Origin: Clostridia bacterium
Lineage (GTDB): Bacteria > Bacillota > Clostridia > Christensenellales > Aristaeellaceae
Assembly (NCBI GenBank): GCA_016295665.1
Contig: JAEDKS010000141.1
Location: forward strand, 1 to 6,362
Reading direction: 5' to 3'
DNA length: 6,362 nucleotides
The position numbers were made by a program, and so were the translations under genes. The notes below the pieces were generated by a model. That model worked only from the letters and a program-made list of their open reading frames with translations. It did no database searches and had not been told where the DNA came from. This document shows positions 4,920 through 6,362 of this stretch, piece after piece. Within the stretch, counting starts at the first letter, position 1. Each line of letters begins with the position of its first letter.

Positions 4920-5987
4920 TCATTCATCCGCCCGGCGGCACAGGCGCAGCAGGGCTTCGGTGACGGTCTCCATGTCCTCCGCTGTGCCCACCGTCACCCT
5001 CAGCCAAGGGCGCAGGCGGTCGCCGGTGAAGTGGCGCACCAGAATCCCCTCCTGCCGCAGGGCCTGCTGCACGGGGGCCGCGTCCGTGGGGTCGGCCCGG
5101 ACGAACAGGAAGTTCGTGCGGCTCTCCAGCACGGGGATGCCCGCTGCCGTCAGGGCGGCGCGGCACCTGTCCCGGGCTTCCACAATCTGCCGGACGCGCC
5201 CGTCGGTGTAGGCCGTGTCCAGCACGGCGGCCTCCGCCGCGGCCTGGGCCAAGCGATCCACCGGGTAGCTGTTGAAGCTGTCCCGCACCCGGCGCAGGGC
5301 GTTCATCAGCCGCTCCGAGCCCAGCGCGTAGCCCACGCGCATTCCCGCCAGCGCGTGGCTCTTGGAGAAGGTGCGCACGATGAGCAGGTTGTCGTATTCC
5401 GCCAGCAGCGGCAGGGCGTTCTCCGGGGCGAAGGCCGCGTAGGCCTCGTCCACCAGCAGCACCTGCCCCCGCTCCCGGGTGTGCCGGGCCAGACGCTCCA
5501 CCTCGCGCAGGGGCAGCATCAGGCCCGTGGGCGCGTTGGGGTTCGCCAGCACCACGGGGGTGCCCCGCATCAGCGCGTCCGCGTCCACGGTGAAGTCCGC
5601 CCGCAGGGGCACCGGATGGTAGTCCACGCCAAAGAGCCGGGCGTACACCGGGTAGAAGCTGTAGGTCACCTCCGGCGCCGTCAGCTGCTTCCCCGCGAAG
5701 AAGGCCGCGAAGGCAAAGGCCAGCACCTCGTCCGAGCCGTTGCCGCAGAACACCTGCTCCGGACGCAGGCCGTTTACCCGGGCGATGGCCTCCCGCAGGG
5801 CGGTGGTCTCCATGTCCGGGTACAGCCGCAGCTCCGCCGCCCTCCCCTGCAGCGCCTCCGCCACCCGGGGCGAGGGCGGATAGGGGTTCTCGTTGGTGTT
5901 CAGCTTGATGAGCCGCGCCATGCCCCGGGGCTGCTCCCCCGCCGTATAGGGCTCAAGCCGCAGGGCCAGTTCACTCTCGTATGCCAT
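4920..5987 (-). CDS. hisC: Histidinol-phosphate aminotransferase (HisC)
   Basis: A PLP-dependent fold-type I aminotransferase of 355 residues, the usual HisC size. It converts imidazole-acetol phosphate and glutamate to histidinol phosphate and 2-oxoglutarate in the cytoplasm. Family marks in order are LNTNENPYPPSP (29-40), the GNGSDE cofactor loop (82-87), NPNAPTG (149-155) with the PLP-contacting Asn149, DEAYAAF (180-186), FSKSHALAGMRVGY (207-220) with Schiff-base Lys209 and phosphate-binding Arg217, and LRVTVGT near the end with the substrate carboxylate Arg330. The start at 5987 lies 2 bases after the hisF stop, with GAGG about 8 bases before it inside the hisF end, so translation is probably coupled. 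The hisF neighbour supports HisC over a related aromatic or CobD-type aminotransferase. Transcription ends at the terminator immediately downstream. Confidence 0.95.
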   Translation of the reverse strand: MAYESELALRLEPYTAGEQPRGMARLIKLNTNENPYPPSPRVAEALQGRAAELRLYPDMETTALREAIARVNGLRPEQVFCGNGSDEVLAFAFAAFFAGKQLTAPEVTYSFYPVYARLFGVDYHPVPLRADFTVDADALMRGTPVVLANPNAPTGLMLPLREVERLARHTRERGQVLLVDEAYAAFAPENALPLLAEYDNLLIVRTFSKSHALAGMRVGYALGSERLMNALRRVRDSFNSYPVDRLAQAAAEAAVLDTAYTDGRVRQIVEARDRCRAALTAAGIPVLESRTNFLFVRADPTDAAPVQQALRQEGILVRHFTGDRLRPWLRVTVGTAEDMETVTEALLRLCRRADE

Positions 5988-5989
5988 GC

Positions 5990-6362
5990 TTATCGCCTCA
6001 CAGGTATGTCGTTCCGGGCCAGATAGTCCTTCAGGTCGCCGATTTTCAGGATGCCGAAGTGGAACAGGGTCGCCGCCAGCGCCGCGTCCGCGTGGCCCCG
6101 GGTCAGCACGTCCCGGAAGTGCTCCATCTTCCCGGCGCCGCCCGAGGCGATGACCGGCACGCCCACCGCGTCCGCCACCTGCCGGGTCACGTCCAGCGCG
6201 AAGCCCTCGCCCACCCCGTCCGTGTCCATGCTGGTCAGCAGAATCTCGCCGGCGCCGCGCCGCACGCCCTCCACGGCCCAGTCCAGCGCGTCCAGCCCCG
6301 TGGGCACCCGTCCGCCGTTCAGGTACACCTCCCAGCCGCCGCCCGGCCGGGCCTTCACGTCC
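5990..6362 (-). CDS. hisF: Imidazole glycerol phosphate synthase subunit HisF, C-terminal part
   Basis: Only the C-terminal half lies in the window: about 123 residues of a family usually near 250, with the 5' end beyond 6362. HisF is the cyclase of the HisHF complex, using ammonia from the HisH glutaminase to make imidazole glycerol phosphate and AICAR. Visible marks are GGWEVYLNGG, PTGLDALDW, GAGEILLTSMDTDG with the conserved Asp pair, the phosphate-binding IASGGAGKMEHF, and the ADAALAATLFHFG C-terminal strand-helix. The first complete codon at the edge is Asp in DVKARPGG, which by alignment from memory with the Thermotoga enzyme should be the second catalytic Asp (Asp130 there). A GTG at 6358 is an internal Val codon rather than a start. 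HisF ends TAA, then two bases, then the hisC ATG. Confidence 0.96.
   Translation of the reverse strand, partial: DVKARPGGGWEVYLNGGRVPTGLDALDWAVEGVRRGAGEILLTSMDTDGVGEGFALDVTRQVADAVGVPVIASGGAGKMEHFRDVLTRGHADAALAATLFHFGILKIGDLKDYLARNDIPVRR

Noticed and set aside
3331..4923. A 530-codon minus-strand frame opposite the SH3b gene
   Set aside because: It is antisense to a gene with a good start and signal peptide, and its composition is shadow-like with no motif.
4917..6026. A 369-codon plus-strand open frame opposite hisC
   Set aside because: It is the reverse-complement shadow of hisC, rich in Arg, Gly, His and Gln, and has no ribosome binding site or family match.

Overview
The window is GC-rich and gene-dense. 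Strong purine-rich Shine-Dalgarno sites (GGAGG, AAAGGAGG), a near-consensus TTGACA/TATCAT promoter, an exported protein with an apparent SpaA/Cna-B-type domain and an SH3b-type exported protein suggest a high-GC, probably Clostridia-like, Firmicute. The order Christensenellales/Oscillospirales would fit, but this placement is inference from gene style and not a taxonomic call.

Layout. (1) Positions 1-607, minus strand: the first 202 codons of a secreted protein, cut by the window edge. (2) Positions 608-905: a divergent intergenic region holding a near-consensus minus-strand promoter, an extended -10 plus-strand promoter for obgE, and several dyad repeats. (3) Positions 906-4857, plus strand: five genes read in one direction: obgE (ribosome-assembly GTPase), a yhbY-like CRM RNA-binding protein, a GNAT acetyltransferase, a family 6 uracil/hypoxanthine-DNA glycosylase, and an exported protein with two SH3b-like segments. 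(4) Positions 4868-4913: a perfect 13-bp stem with a nested inner stem, serving as a shared terminator between convergent units. (5) Positions 4920-6362, minus strand: the end of a histidine biosynthesis operon, hisF (3' part) followed by hisC.

Functionally, obgE and the yhbY-like gene form a ribosome-biogenesis pair, both acting on the large subunit. The acetyltransferase and glycosylase follow with short gaps and their own ribosome binding sites, so they may be co-transcribed. A terminator-like hairpin before the acetyltransferase and a 95-base gap before the SH3b gene suggest expression is graded along the unit. HisF and HisC are non-consecutive steps of one pathway and are tightly coupled (2-base gap).

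Most of the window is ordinary chromosomal housekeeping sequence. I see no CRISPR array, mobile element, tRNA, rRNA or clear novel system. The least explained items are the divergent intergenic region with its dyads, the truncated SpaA-like secreted protein, and the undescribed N-terminal half of the SH3b protein.
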